Shown here one piece after another: positions 48,844 through 57,501 of a stretch of DNA of 64,000 nucleotides; position 1 is the stretch's first letter; each line of letters opens with the position of its first letter. The stretch is from Pseudoalteromonas xiamenensis (GTDB lineage: Bacteria; Pseudomonadota; Gammaproteobacteria; Enterobacterales; Alteromonadaceae), in NCBI RefSeq assembly GCF_030994125.1, contig NZ_CP099917.1, forward strand, positions 2,560,001-2,624,000, written 5' to 3'. Made by a program: the position numbers and the translations under genes. Below the pieces are notes generated by a model. That model saw only the letters and a list, made by a program, of their open reading frames with translations, was not told the DNA's origin and did not search any database.

Positions 48844-49452
48844 ATGGTGTGGTTTGAAGGATTCTTTTTGAGTTTGGGTTTAATTGCGGCAATCGGTGCG
48901 CAAAACGCCTTTGTCATATCTCAGAGCTTGAGTGGAAAATTCACTCTGCCTGTTATTTTGACCGTGTCGCTGTGCGATATCTTTTTGGTGTCATTGGGGG
49001 TTTTAGGTGTCGGAGCGCTTATTCAACAAAGCGAATTGCTATTGCAAATCACGACGTGGGCGGGGATTGCCTTTTTGAGTGTGTATGGAGCGATGTCACT
49101 CAAATCTGCGTTGTCTAGTAAGCAATTGGAGAGTGAGGCTCGTTCAGTTGCGACTCGAAAACGCGCTATTTTAACGGCGATGGCAGTAAGTTTGCTTAAT
49201 CCTCATGCGTATTTGGACACGGTGGTTATTTTAGGTGGGGTGGCTGGTAAATTTGCCGAGCAGCAAAAACTATGGTTTGTTCTGGGCTGCATTAGCGCCT
49301 CGATCGCGTGGTTTATGTTACTTGGTTTTGGTGCAAAACAATTAGCGCCTGTATTTAGAAATCCAAAAGCGTGGAAAGTCCTAGACGTCTTAGTGTGTAT
49401 CATGATGTGGAGTATTGCGCTTTCATTGCTGCACTTTACGCAAACAAACTAA
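48844..49452 (+). CDS. argO: LysE/ArgO family amino-acid exporter
   Basis: 202-residue inner-membrane exporter with about six spans. GLIAAIGAQNAFVISQSL at the N-terminus and SLLNPHAYLDTVVILGGVAG are the LysE family signatures. It should export arginine and possibly lysine or toxic analogues such as canavanine. I take ATG 48844 (MVWFEGFFLSLGL), with GGGG six bases upstream; a TTG at 48832 would add four residues. Probably activated by the divergent argP product. Confidence 0.9.
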   Translation: MVWFEGFFLSLGLIAAIGAQNAFVISQSLSGKFTLPVILTVSLCDIFLVSLGVLGVGALIQQSELLLQITTWAGIAFLSVYGAMSLKSALSSKQLESEARSVATRKRAILTAMAVSLLNPHAYLDTVVILGGVAGKFAEQQKLWFVLGCISASIAWFMLLGFGAKQLAPVFRNPKAWKVLDVLVCIMMWSIALSLLHFTQTN

Positions 49453-49473
49453 GTTGGTATTCATTTATTGTGT

Positions 49474-49500
49474 ATAGCGGTGTTTAAAACATCGCTTTAC
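49474..49500 (+). terminator. probable terminator after argO
   Basis: AGCGGTGTTT / AAACATCGCT stem with one G-U pair, then TTTACGTTTTG. Confidence 0.45.
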
Positions 49501-49506
49501 GTTTTG

Positions 49507-50187
49507 TTAGGTTGAGTGCCGCTGTAAAAAACGTTGCCAGTGTGCTTTCGCGTTTATGTTTCGCAAAGGTTCAATCACCTGTTGCAAAGCAAGGGGTTGA
49601 GGTTCCATTTCCTGCTCGTCATTTTTTAACCCGAGTAAGTAAAAAAACGATGTTTTTTGATTTGCTTGAACAGCGTGGATCCGCAGTTGCTGCTCGAAAT
49701 TCAAACGCAGACTGCTAATGGCGGTTTTAAGTCCATTTTGATCAACATTGGGCAAACCACATTTTTGTAGGTAACCAAGGCGCTCGCCTTCACCAGAAAA
49801 CCAAATGCGAACTTTCTCGCTGTAACGATTCACTTTACTTGGTAAATCAAACATGATGCGTTCGTGATGGTGGGTGCTCAAAAACTCGAGGTATTCTTCC
49901 AGTCCGGCTTGCCATAGTGCACTGTGAATGGGAATAAATCGCGGCAAGATTTTCTCATTTGTTCCAAACTCGAAACCCTCTACTCCCTCTTTTGTGACCA
50001 AATTGTCTAACGTGAGGTGACCAATTTCGTCACTGTATGCACCCGTATAATAGGCAAACAGTGGAAGCCAAAAATGCCAGTGCTTAGGCTGTTCTCTTTT
50101 TTGTTTTTCGTCGCTGTATATGTAGCCATGAAACAGTGCATGCAGTTCCATCGGGGAAAACGCTCGGCGACCTAAATGAGAAGTCAT
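49507..50187 (-). CDS. degenerate tyrosine-recombinase-like protein
   Basis: 226 residues resembling the catalytic domain of site-specific integrases. FSPMELHALFHGYIY, then HFWLPLFAYYTGAYSDEIGH and LTLDNLV match box I, but the invariant catalytic Arg is replaced by Tyr51 (YYTGAYSDE where YTGARxxE is usual). The KxxRFIPIHSAL segment (79-91) is kept. Box II reads AISSLRLNFEQQL, where H-x-L-R-H is expected, so the two flanking His are lost while R161 remains. No nucleophilic Tyr is evident near the end. There is no N-terminal core-binding domain. I infer loss of recombinase activity, with either decay or a new DNA-binding role. Confidence 0.65.
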   Translation of the reverse strand: MTSHLGRRAFSPMELHALFHGYIYSDEKQKREQPKHWHFWLPLFAYYTGAYSDEIGHLTLDNLVTKEGVEGFEFGTNEKILPRFIPIHSALWQAGLEEYLEFLSTHHHERIMFDLPSKVNRYSEKVRIWFSGEGERLGYLQKCGLPNVDQNGLKTAISSLRLNFEQQLRIHAVQANQKTSFFYLLGLKNDEQEMEPQPLALQQVIEPLRNINAKAHWQRFLQRHST

Positions 50188-50334
50188 GCAATGAAAACCT
50201 AGAACACTGAAAATACGTCGCTAGTTTAGCGGCTTTCCCGAGCCCACGAAAGCAAAAAATAGCCAGTGAAAGAAGTGTTTATGAATGAGGAGAGCGGCTT
50301 ATTGGTACGAAGCCAATACGCCGCTCATTTGATG

Positions 50335-51480
50335 TTAATAGCAGCTGGCTTTAATCAGTTGCGTAATAATTGCCTGAGACGGTTTTATTTTATCCATTGC
50401 TAGGTATTCATCGGGTTGATGCGCCTGATTAATGGAACCTGGGCCCATAACGATGGTTTCACATCCAAGCTGTTGAATAAATGGCGCTTCAGTACAGTAA
50501 TTTACAGCAACAGCTGCTTCGCCAGAAATTTTCTCTGCGAGTTTGACCAGAGCGCTGTCGGTATTACCGCTAAAAGCTGGAATTGGGTCATGCAAGTCGA
50601 TAACTTCCACAGCGTTTGGATACTGGGTATTTATCGGTGTTATTGCATCGATAAGTAATGCCTGTAATTCTTTAATACTGAGCCCTGGAAGGGGGCGCAT
50701 ATCAATGTGCAATTCACAGCAACCACAAATACGGTTTGCGTTGTCGCCACCATGAATATGCCCCAAGTTGAGCGTAGGGTAAGGAATCGCAAAATGTGGT
50801 GTTGAATATTTATTCTTTAATTCGTCACGTAATTGCAATAGTTTTGAAATAACTAAATTCATTACCTCAATTGCATTTAACCCACGTGCAGGATCCGAAC
50901 TATGCCCTGAGCGACCAATAACTCGAATTGCTGTTGACATATGACCTTTATGCGTAAAAACCGGCACCATATCAGTTGGTTCACCTATCACACAGCGAGC
51001 AGGTTTAATGGTGCTTTTCTTCGCAATTTCAATTGCACCGGCCATCGTTGTTTCTTCATCTGCTGTGGCAAGAATAAGAATAGGTTGTTGTTGTGGCAGT
51101 TCATCCAATTCTTTAAGTGCTTCTAATACAAACGCAAAAAAACCTTTCATATCGATAGAACCAAGTCCGTATAACTTATTGTCTTGTTCCGTCAGTTTGA
51201 ATGGATCTTTGCTCCAGCGACTATCGTCGAATGGCACAGTGTCAGTGTGACCCGCTAACATCAAACCACCTTGGCCTTCGCCTCGTTTTGCAACGAGATT
51301 GAATTTGCCCGGAGCACTTTCAAGCTCGGTGATCTCAACCGTAAAACCGAGCGCCTCACACCAACTTGCTAATAAGTCGATGACCGGTTTGTTTGTCAGG
51401 TTAAGTTGGGGGTCAAGCGCACTCACCGACGGGCTGGCAATGAGCTGTTGATACATCGATAAAAAGTTTGGTGTGGACAT
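50335..51480 (-). CDS. argE: acetylornithine deacetylase ArgE
   Basis: 381-residue zinc-dependent M20 peptidase-family enzyme that releases ornithine from N-acetylornithine in the linear arginine pathway. Metal-binding motifs are [13 protein letters not shown] and [12 protein letters not shown], with a second His region near the C-terminus ([15 protein letters not shown]). The dimerisation domain occupies about 180-290. It is divergent from argCBFGH, as in E. coli, and shares the ARG operator between them. Confidence 0.95.
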   Translation of the reverse strand: MSTPNFLSMYQQLIASPSVSALDPQLNLTNKPVIDLLASWCEALGFTVEITELESAPGKFNLVAKRGEGQGGLMLAGHTDTVPFDDSRWSKDPFKLTEQDNKLYGLGSIDMKGFFAFVLEALKELDELPQQQPILILATADEETTMAGAIEIAKKSTIKPARCVIGEPTDMVPVFTHKGHMSTAIRVIGRSGHSSDPARGLNAIEVMNLVISKLLQLRDELKNKYSTPHFAIPYPTLNLGHIHGGDNANRICGCCELHIDMRPLPGLSIKELQALLIDAITPINTQYPNAVEVIDLHDPIPAFSGNTDSALVKLAEKISGEAAVAVNYCTEAPFIQQLGCETIVMGPGSINQAHQPDEYLAMDKIKPSQAIITQLIKASCY

Positions 51481-51497
51481 AAAAATCTCAAAATATT

Positions 51498-51526
51498 TTG
51501 ACTGGCGTATTGCATCACACTGTAAA
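51498..51526 (+). promoter_or_regulatory. promoter of argCBFGH
   Basis: TTGACT (51498-51503), a 17-base spacer and TGTAAA (51521-51526). The ARG box begins ten bases later, so bound ArgR would block initiation. The leader to argC is about 140 bases. Confidence 0.5.
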
Positions 51527-51535
51527 TGTGTTTAG

Positions 51536-51553
51536 CATGAATATCAATTCACT
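51536..51553. promoter_or_regulatory. ARG box (ArgR operator)
   Basis: TGAAT ATCA ATTCA (51538-51551) is a perfect match to the core of the ARG box consensus. Weaker box-like sequences follow at about 51561-51578 (CATAAATAGTCTAAATAA) and 51580-51597 (TGTGAATATTCC), consistent with a multi-box operator between divergent argE and argC. Confidence 0.75.
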
Positions 51554-51676
51554 TTTTTAGCATAAATAGTCTAAATAAGTGTGAATATTCCAAGTGCACT
51601 ATCATCGTCTATCATTTGATAGGGTACTAGGTGGTTTGATTACTGTAGCAAGTTCATAAGGCGAGTAAAGCAGAAG

Positions 51677-52687
51677 ATGAAAAACGTGGCTATTGTTGGC
51701 GCGAGTGGGTATAGCGGTGTTGAATTGGCGAGTTTGGTTGCTAAGCACCCGCACCTTAATATTGTGGGTGTTTATGTATCAGAAGGCAGCCAAGATAAAG
51801 GCAAGCAATTAAGTGAGCTTTATCCTGAGCATGTTGGGCTATTGGATATTTCGCTTGAGCCGTTAACTGACGCTGCTTTCAAAGCAATTGGTGCACACGC
51901 CGATTACGTATGTCTTTGCACAGATCACCATGTAAGTGTTGAGCTTGCTCCCCAATTTCTTGCGCTAGGCAAAAAAGTGTTTGATTTGTCAGGTGGCTAT
52001 CGGCTCCATGAAACAAGTGACTACGACCGTTATTATGGTTTTGCCCATCCGTATCCTGAATGGCTAGAGAAAGCTCAATACGGTCTTGCTGAATGGTACA
52101 CAGACGCTATTGCTGATGCTGAATTGGTTGCAGTTGCCGGTTGCTATCCAACAGCGGCGTTAAATGCGTTAAAACCTTTGAAAGAAGCTGGATTGGTTGC
52201 GGACCAGCCGATCATCATTAATGCGGTTTCTGGCGTTACAGGCGCAGGTCGCAAAGCTGCAATTAATACGCATTTTTGTGAAGTGTCCTTAGCGCCGTAT
52301 GGACTTTTTAATCATCGCCATACTCCAGAAATTAGCCAATATCTGGGGCACGATGTCCTGTTTACACCTCATTTGGGGAATTTCGCACGTGGCATTCTTG
52401 AAACGATTTACGTGACGCTGAAGCCTGAAGTAACAGCAGCGCAAGTCGAAGCTGCGTATCAAGTGCTTGCCGATGAGCCTCTAATTCGTTTGAAAGGCAA
52501 AGTTATGCCTTCGATTAAAGGTGTTGCTAATCAACCATTTGTAGATATTGGCTGGCAACAACAAGGTCAGCAGCTGATTGTCGTTGCTGCGATTGATAAT
52601 TTATTAAAAGGTGCTGCAGGGCAAGCGTTGCAGTGTATGAATATTGCGAGCCACTGGCCGTCAGAATTGGGTTTAAAGGGAGCTTAA
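51677..52687 (+). CDS. argC: N-acetyl-gamma-glutamyl-phosphate reductase ArgC
   Basis: 336 residues, the usual length. NADPH-binding VAIVGASGYSGVELASLVAK at the N-terminus and the catalytic-cysteine motif VAVAGCYPTAALNALKPL, with GVTGAGRKA and HRHTPEISQ later. Third step of arginine synthesis. First gene of the argCBFGH operon; argB begins two bases after its stop. Confidence 0.96.
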   Translation: MKNVAIVGASGYSGVELASLVAKHPHLNIVGVYVSEGSQDKGKQLSELYPEHVGLLDISLEPLTDAAFKAIGAHADYVCLCTDHHVSVELAPQFLALGKKVFDLSGGYRLHETSDYDRYYGFAHPYPEWLEKAQYGLAEWYTDAIADAELVAVAGCYPTAALNALKPLKEAGLVADQPIIINAVSGVTGAGRKAAINTHFCEVSLAPYGLFNHRHTPEISQYLGHDVLFTPHLGNFARGILETIYVTLKPEVTAAQVEAAYQVLADEPLIRLKGKVMPSIKGVANQPFVDIGWQQQGQQLIVVAAIDNLLKGAAGQALQCMNIASHWPSELGLKGA

Positions 52688-52689
52688 TC

Positions 52690-53463
52690 ATGAGTACGTC
52701 AAAACCAATTTGGGTAATTAAACTCGGTGGCGCGGTGTTAAATTCTGAAGAAGCGTCGAAAGCATTGTTCGAAGTAATGAAAGTACAAACAGCCTTTCAT
52801 TTTGTGGTTGTACATGGTGGCGGCGCATTGGTTGACAGTTGGCTTAAAGATGCGGGTTTTGCTACGGCAAAACATCAAGGTCTTCGAATTTCGCCTCGTG
52901 AACAAATGCCGTATATCGTTGGTGCGCTCGCAGGTACGGCGAACAAACAATTAATGGGGGCGGCATTAGTCAGTGGCATGAAACCGATCGGTTTGTCGTT
53001 GTTCGAAGCTGGCATTTTGGTCAAACAAAAATTGAAAGTATTAGCCCAGGTTGGTGAGTGTGATGGCACTCAAGATGGGGTTATCCCAGCGATGTTGAAT
53101 GCAGGTTTTACACCAATCGTGAGTTCAATTGGTCTAGGCGAAGACGGGTCGCTGTATAACGTGAATGCCGACGAAGCGGCTGCTGCGATTGCTGCGCACC
53201 TTAAAGCGGAAATTATTTTTATGACTGATGTGGAAGCTGTGCTTGATGCGAATAAGCAACCACTTCATGAATTAAATGCAGATCAAATCGCGAAACTAAT
53301 CGAAGAAGAGGTAATTGTGGGTGGAATGGAGGTAAAAGTGAAAACGAGCCTAACCGCCGCCGAACAATTACGACGAGGCGTTTATATCTCTAGCTGGCAA
53401 AAGCCAGAAAACCTTACCGCGCTTTTAGCCGGCGAGCACGTAGGTACCAAAATTACGCCTTAG
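52690..53463 (+). CDS. argB: acetylglutamate kinase ArgB
   Basis: 257-residue amino-acid kinase. WVIKLGGAVLNSEE, VVHGGGALVDSWL and the later NVNADEAAAAIAAHLKAE and GGMEVKVKTSLTAAEQL blocks are family motifs. Short ArgB of the E. coli type, lacking the N-terminal helix of arginine-inhibited kinases, so feedback control is expected elsewhere. I take ATG 52690, three bases after argC; a longer frame would start within argC. Confidence 0.95.
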   Translation: MSTSKPIWVIKLGGAVLNSEEASKALFEVMKVQTAFHFVVVHGGGALVDSWLKDAGFATAKHQGLRISPREQMPYIVGALAGTANKQLMGAALVSGMKPIGLSLFEAGILVKQKLKVLAQVGECDGTQDGVIPAMLNAGFTPIVSSIGLGEDGSLYNVNADEAAAAIAAHLKAEIIFMTDVEAVLDANKQPLHELNADQIAKLIEEEVIVGGMEVKVKTSLTAAEQLRRGVYISSWQKPENLTALLAGEHVGTKITP

Positions 53464-53474
53464 AGGAATCCATA

Positions 53475-54392
53475 ATGCAGCATTATATTCACGGCCTTGA
53501 GTTTAAAAAAGCAGAGCTCAAGCAACTACTCGATCTTGCGATCAAAATGAAACAAAACCCTGCTGATTACGCACAAGCGTTGGCAGGGAAATCAATCGTT
53601 ACCCTTTTTGAAAAGCCAAGCTTGCGCACACGCGTTTCGTTCGATGTTGGTATCAATAAGTTAGGTGGTCATGCTGTCTACTTAGATCAACAAAATGGCG
53701 CAATGGGTAGCCGTGAATCAGTCAAAGATTTCGCCCTCAATATTTCGACTTGGGCTGACGCTATTGTGGCTCGAGTGATGCGCCACGACACATTAACTTG
53801 CATGGCTGAGAATGCCAGTGTGCCAGTCGTCAATAGTTTGTGTGATTTATATCACCCATGTCAGGCATTGGCGGATTTCATGACGCTGCAAGAAGTGTAT
53901 GGTGACGTGAAAGAGCTGAAACTCGCTTACTTGGGGGAGGGGAATAATGTCGCGCATTCATTGATGTTGCTCGCAGCGACCCTCGGTACCGATTTCGTTG
54001 CGGTGTGTCCAAAAGGGCATTCACCTGACGCGCAAATTCTCAAACAAGCAGAGCAACTCGCGGCTGCGAATGGCGCTTCAGTCTCAATTAGTGATCGTAT
54101 TGAAGCGGCAGTCGGTGCAAATGTGCTCTATGCTGATACGTGGGTGTCAATGGGTGATAAAACGCCACTTAAAGAAGTTGTTGATACTTACATGCCTTAT
54201 CAAATCAACCAAGAGCTTGTTGAAAAAACTGGGGCATCAACCGTTTTACATTGCCAACCTGCACATCGGGAGTATGAAATTACGTCTGAAGTGATGGATG
54301 GTCCGAAATCAAGAATTATGCAGCAAGCTGAAAACCGCATGCACGCGCAAAATGCGCTTCTCGTCAGTTTGTTGAACCCAAGTTATCTCTAA
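53475..54392 (+). CDS. argF: ornithine carbamoyltransferase ArgF
   Basis: 305 residues. The carbamoyl-phosphate loop is EKPSLRTRVSF (46-56), a known SxRTR variant of STRTR. DLYHPCQALADFMTLQE and ADTWVSMG are family motifs. The ornithine-site motif reads HCQPAH (259-264) where HCLP is usual. The substitution keeps the catalytic Cys. AGAGGA precedes ATG 53475. I found nothing pointing to acetylornithine or succinylornithine as substrate, and the presence of argE favours plain ornithine. Confidence 0.92.
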   Translation: MQHYIHGLEFKKAELKQLLDLAIKMKQNPADYAQALAGKSIVTLFEKPSLRTRVSFDVGINKLGGHAVYLDQQNGAMGSRESVKDFALNISTWADAIVARVMRHDTLTCMAENASVPVVNSLCDLYHPCQALADFMTLQEVYGDVKELKLAYLGEGNNVAHSLMLLAATLGTDFVAVCPKGHSPDAQILKQAEQLAAANGASVSISDRIEAAVGANVLYADTWVSMGDKTPLKEVVDTYMPYQINQELVEKTGASTVLHCQPAHREYEITSEVMDGPKSRIMQQAENRMHAQNALLVSLLNPSYL

Positions 54393-54404
54393 GGATTATG
54401 AACA

Positions 54405-55610
54405 ATGAGCGAAATTAAAAAAGTAGTATTGGCTTATTCTGGCGGTCTGGATACTTCGGCGATCGTGCCATGGTTAAAAGAAAACTACGGCTGTGAAGTC
54501 GTGTGTTTCGTGGCCGATGTAGGTCAAGGTGACGCTGAACTTGAGGGCGTAGAAGCTAAAGCGATTGCGTCGGGGGCATCTGAATGCCACATTGTTGATT
54601 TGAAAGAAGAGTTTGTAGCGGATTACATTTACCCAACCTTAAAAACAGGCTGTATTTACGAAGGTACATACTTGCTTGGTACATCAATGGCACGCCCTAT
54701 TATTGCCAAAGCACAGGTTGAAATAGCACGAAAAGTGGGAGCTGATGCGTTAGCGCATGGTTGTACAGGTAAGGGAAATGACCAAGTTCGTTTCGAATCG
54801 TGTTTTGCGGCACTTGCACCGGATTTAAAAGTAATTGCACCATGGCGTGAGTGGGACCTAACCAGTCGAGAATCACTCCTTAATTACTTAGATGAGCGTA
54901 ACATTCCTTGCTCAGCATCTCTTAAGAAAATCTACAGCCGAGATGCAAACGCATGGCACATTTCAACGGAAGGTGGAGAGCTAGAAAACCCTTGGAATGA
55001 GCCAAGTGAACAAGTATGGACCATAACAGCATCACCAGAACAAGCACCAGATAAAGCCGAATACGTCTCTGTGCAAGTAGAAAAAGGTCAAATCGTGGCG
55101 GTGAATGGTGAGCGTTACTCTCCTTACGAGTGTTTGGTGAAATTAAATGAGATAGCGGCGCCTCATGGGGTAGGTCGTATCGACATCGTTGAAAACCGAC
55201 TTGTTGGTATGAAATCTCGAGGCTGTTACGAAACCCCTGGCGGCACCGTTATGGTTGCTGCGTTGCAGGCTATTGATGAATTGGTGTTGGATAAAACGAG
55301 TCGTAAGTGGAAAGAATTACTGGGCAATGAGTTTGCTCATTTAGTCTATGACGGTCGTTGGTTTACACCATTGAAGGCATCGGTTTTAGCCGGGGCCGAA
55401 GCGCTTTCAGAATACGCAACCGGTGAAGTGGTGTTAAAACTGTATAAAGGCCAAGTGATGCCTGTTCAGAAACGTTCACCGAACAGCCTTTACAGTGAAG
55501 ATTTCGCCACCTTTGGTGAAGATGACGTTTACAACCAAGCTCATGCAGAAGGGTTTATTCGTCTTTACTCTTTATCAAGCCGTATTGCTGCACTTAACAA
55601 AGCAAAATAA
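54405..55610 (+). CDS. argG: argininosuccinate synthase ArgG
   Basis: 401 residues. The PP-loop is [20 protein letters not shown]; the [25 protein letters not shown] and [14 protein letters not shown] ([15 protein letters not shown]) motifs bind ATP, citrulline and aspartate. Twelve bases after argF with AAGGA upstream of ATG 54405. Typical short class of bacterial ArgG. Confidence 0.96.
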   Translation: MSEIKKVVLAYSGGLDTSAIVPWLKENYGCEVVCFVADVGQGDAELEGVEAKAIASGASECHIVDLKEEFVADYIYPTLKTGCIYEGTYLLGTSMARPIIAKAQVEIARKVGADALAHGCTGKGNDQVRFESCFAALAPDLKVIAPWREWDLTSRESLLNYLDERNIPCSASLKKIYSRDANAWHISTEGGELENPWNEPSEQVWTITASPEQAPDKAEYVSVQVEKGQIVAVNGERYSPYECLVKLNEIAAPHGVGRIDIVENRLVGMKSRGCYETPGGTVMVAALQAIDELVLDKTSRKWKELLGNEFAHLVYDGRWFTPLKASVLAGAEALSEYATGEVVLKLYKGQVMPVQKRSPNSLYSEDFATFGEDDVYNQAHAEGFIRLYSLSSRIAALNKAK

Positions 55611-55627
55611 ATCAACGTGCAGATCTC

Positions 55628-55653
55628 GAAGGCAAGGTTATGTACTTGCCTTC
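55628..55653 (+). other. hairpin in the argG-argH spacer
   Basis: GAAGGCAAG / CTTGCCTTC, a 9-base stem with an 8-base loop and no strong T-run. It could stabilise or process the transcript between argG and argH. Confidence 0.5.
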
Positions 55654-55677
55654 TAATTCGTATTCTAGGAGATAACT

Positions 55678-57045
55678 ATGGCATTGTGGGGCGGTCGTTT
55701 TTCTGAGGGGCCAGATTCGGCATTCAAACAGTTCAATGATTCATTACCTTTCGATTTCCAACTAGCAGAACAAGACATTATTGGATCTAAAGCATGGGCA
55801 AAAGCGATAGCCAGTGTTGGCGTACTAACAACGTCGGAATTGCAAACGTTAACGGCGGCTTTGGATGAGTTATTAGTAGAGGTTCAAGCGGATCCTGAGG
55901 CCATTGCGACGGCAGGTGATGAAGACATCCATTCTTATGTTGAAAGTAAGCTAATTGAAAAAGTAGGTGACCTGGGTAAAAAACTGCACACAGGTCGTAG
56001 TCGTAATGACCAAGTTGCGACGGACTTTCGTCTTTGGAGCCGCAAAACAGCGCAAATTATTTTAGAAGCCTTAGCGGATCTTAAGCAGGCTTTTTTGACT
56101 TTGGCAGAGAAAGAACTTGGAACAATACTTCCGGGTTATACCCATTTGCAGCGAGCTCAGCCAGTCCTATTTAGCCATTGGTGTATGGCTTATGTTGAAA
56201 TGCTGAACCGTGACTCTGGACGATTAACTGATGCTTTAGCTCGTCTCAATCAGTGTCCTCTTGGTAGTGGCGCGTTGGCCGGGACTGCGTATGCGATTGA
56301 CCGTACTGCGCTTGCAAAAGAACTCGGTTTTGATAGTGCAACGAGAAACAGCCTTGATGCCGTATCAGATAGAGACTTTGTGCTAGAACTACTCAGCACC
56401 GCATCAATTTCGATGCTGCATTTATCGCGGTTAGCTGAAGACATGATTTTTTATAACAGTGGAGAAGCAGGTTTCATTGAATTGTCGGATTCTGTGACAT
56501 CCGGTTCGTCGTTGATGCCACAAAAAAAGAACCCTGATGCGCTTGAACTCATCCGTGGCAAAACTGGGCGGGTGTTTGGTGCGTTAAGCGCCATGTGTAT
56601 GACGGTCAAAGCATTGCCGTTGGCATATAACAAAGATATGCAAGAAGATAAAGAAGGGCTATTTGACGCGTTAGCGACTTGGCTGGCCTGCATTCATATG
56701 GCGCAAGCGTGTATCAACGGCGTAAAAGTGAATGGCGAAAGAACCTTAGCCGCAGCAAAAGGTGGGCATGCAAATGCGACTGAATTGGCAGATTATTTAG
56801 TCGCTAAAGGGATCCCGTTCCGACAAGGTCACCATATTGTGGGGCAGTTGGTGCAGTTGGCGATTAGTGAAGGTAAGAACTTAGAAGAGCTCAGTTTGCC
56901 TCAGTTCCAAGCGGTTTGTGATGTTATTACCGATGATGTCTATCCAGTGCTTGAAATTGATGCATGTATTGCCGCCCGAAAGGCGCTTGGAGGCACCTCA
57001 TTGCCGCAAGTAAAAGCAGCAATTGCCGCAGAGAATACAAAGTAA
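55678..57045 (+). CDS. argH: argininosuccinate lyase ArgH
   Basis: 455 residues. [20 protein letters not shown] at the N-terminus; [14 protein letters not shown] (catalytic His region); and the fumarase/aspartase signature [15 protein letters not shown] with its active-site Ser. In some marine gammaproteobacteria argH is fused at its 3' end to an argA-type acetyltransferase; here it stops at normal length, so the first pathway enzyme must be encoded elsewhere. Strong TAGGAGA before ATG 55678. Last gene of the operon. Confidence 0.96.
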   Translation: MALWGGRFSEGPDSAFKQFNDSLPFDFQLAEQDIIGSKAWAKAIASVGVLTTSELQTLTAALDELLVEVQADPEAIATAGDEDIHSYVESKLIEKVGDLGKKLHTGRSRNDQVATDFRLWSRKTAQIILEALADLKQAFLTLAEKELGTILPGYTHLQRAQPVLFSHWCMAYVEMLNRDSGRLTDALARLNQCPLGSGALAGTAYAIDRTALAKELGFDSATRNSLDAVSDRDFVLELLSTASISMLHLSRLAEDMIFYNSGEAGFIELSDSVTSGSSLMPQKKNPDALELIRGKTGRVFGALSAMCMTVKALPLAYNKDMQEDKEGLFDALATWLACIHMAQACINGVKVNGERTLAAAKGGHANATELADYLVAKGIPFRQGHHIVGQLVQLAISEGKNLEELSLPQFQAVCDVITDDVYPVLEIDACIAARKALGGTSLPQVKAAIAAENTK

Positions 57046-57146
57046 TCAGACAGTTACGATTTGCCAAAAATTTGACTCGGAGATCTAAACGACGACTCAC
57101 CTGTACGTCGTGAGCCCCAGTACGATTTTTGAGTAATCCGTATAAT

Positions 57147-57170
57147 AAACCACCCAAGCGGTGGTTTTTT
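57147..57170 (+). terminator. terminator of the argCBFGH operon
   Basis: AAACCAC CCAAGCG GTGGTTT hairpin followed by TTTC. A further inverted repeat ACGACG/CGTCGT lies just upstream at about 57089-57111. Confidence 0.85.
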
Positions 57171-57240
57171 CTTGCCTTTAGTTTGTTTGTTAATCAAATT
57201 TTAACAAAAATATCTGAATTTCGAAGATCTGGCATAGTAC

Positions 57241-57269
57241 TTGATATTGATCCCTCACATTTTTGCAAT
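57241..57269 (+). promoter_or_regulatory. candidate promoter of the small-peptide cassette
   Basis: TTGATA (57241-57246), a 17-base spacer and TGCAAT (57264-57269). The -35 is good and the -10 moderate. Confidence 0.4.
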
Positions 57270-57293
57270 ACCCCAATTTTTTAGGGGATTGTG

Positions 57294-57320
57294 ATGAATA
57301 AGAAGAACTTTACTCTCTGA
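57294..57320 (+). CDS. possible 8-codon upstream ORF (leader peptide)
   Basis: ATG at 57294 encodes MNKKNFTL and stops at TGA 57318-57320. AGGGG lies six bases before the ATG. The stop codon overlaps the Shine-Dalgarno of the next gene (TGAGGGA), which would allow translational coupling. Too short to prove by sequence alone. Confidence 0.4.
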   Translation: MNKKNFTL

Positions 57321-57331
57321 GGGAAAACAAA

Positions 57332-57499
57332 ATGTTAAATATGATCAAAAAGATGGCACTAAAAAACCGTTCGACTAAATTCGCTGGTCAATCACCTGTT
57401 TTGTCTGGTAAGGTGGTTTTTACAAGTGAAATGTTGGCAATGGTTTCTGGTGCTGGCCCACGCATCACTCCAGAGCCCGAACAAAAAGAAAAAGTATAA
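57332..57499 (+). CDS. small peptide precursor with double-glycine-like leader
   Basis: 55 residues, starting MLNMIKKMALKNRSTKFAGQ after a good GAGGGA. The stretch TSEMLAMVSGAGPRITPEPE (31-50) recalls a bacteriocin-type leader: Leu at -7, Val at -4, Gly at -2 and Ala at -1 relative to a cut after G40-A41, with Glu one place off the consensus -8. The remainder, GPRITPEPEQKEKV, is 14 residues, proline-rich and without Cys, Ser or an aromatic residue. I do not recognise the family. Two bases separate it from a membrane-protein gene. It could be a secreted signalling or antimicrobial peptide, or simply a small uncharacterised protein. Confidence 0.6.
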   Translation: MLNMIKKMALKNRSTKFAGQSPVLSGKVVFTSEMLAMVSGAGPRITPEPEQKEKV

Positions 57500-57501
57500 G
57501 A

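Larger units (their letters stand above)
57046..57331. other. region between argH and the small-peptide gene
   Basis: 286 bases holding the arg terminator, then an AT-rich part with an 8-base inverted repeat TTTGTTAA/TTAACAAA (57186-57208), the candidate promoter at 57241-57269 and a CCCC/GGGG-flanked T stretch (57271-57287) in the leader. A minimal ORF is described separately. Confidence 0.5.
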
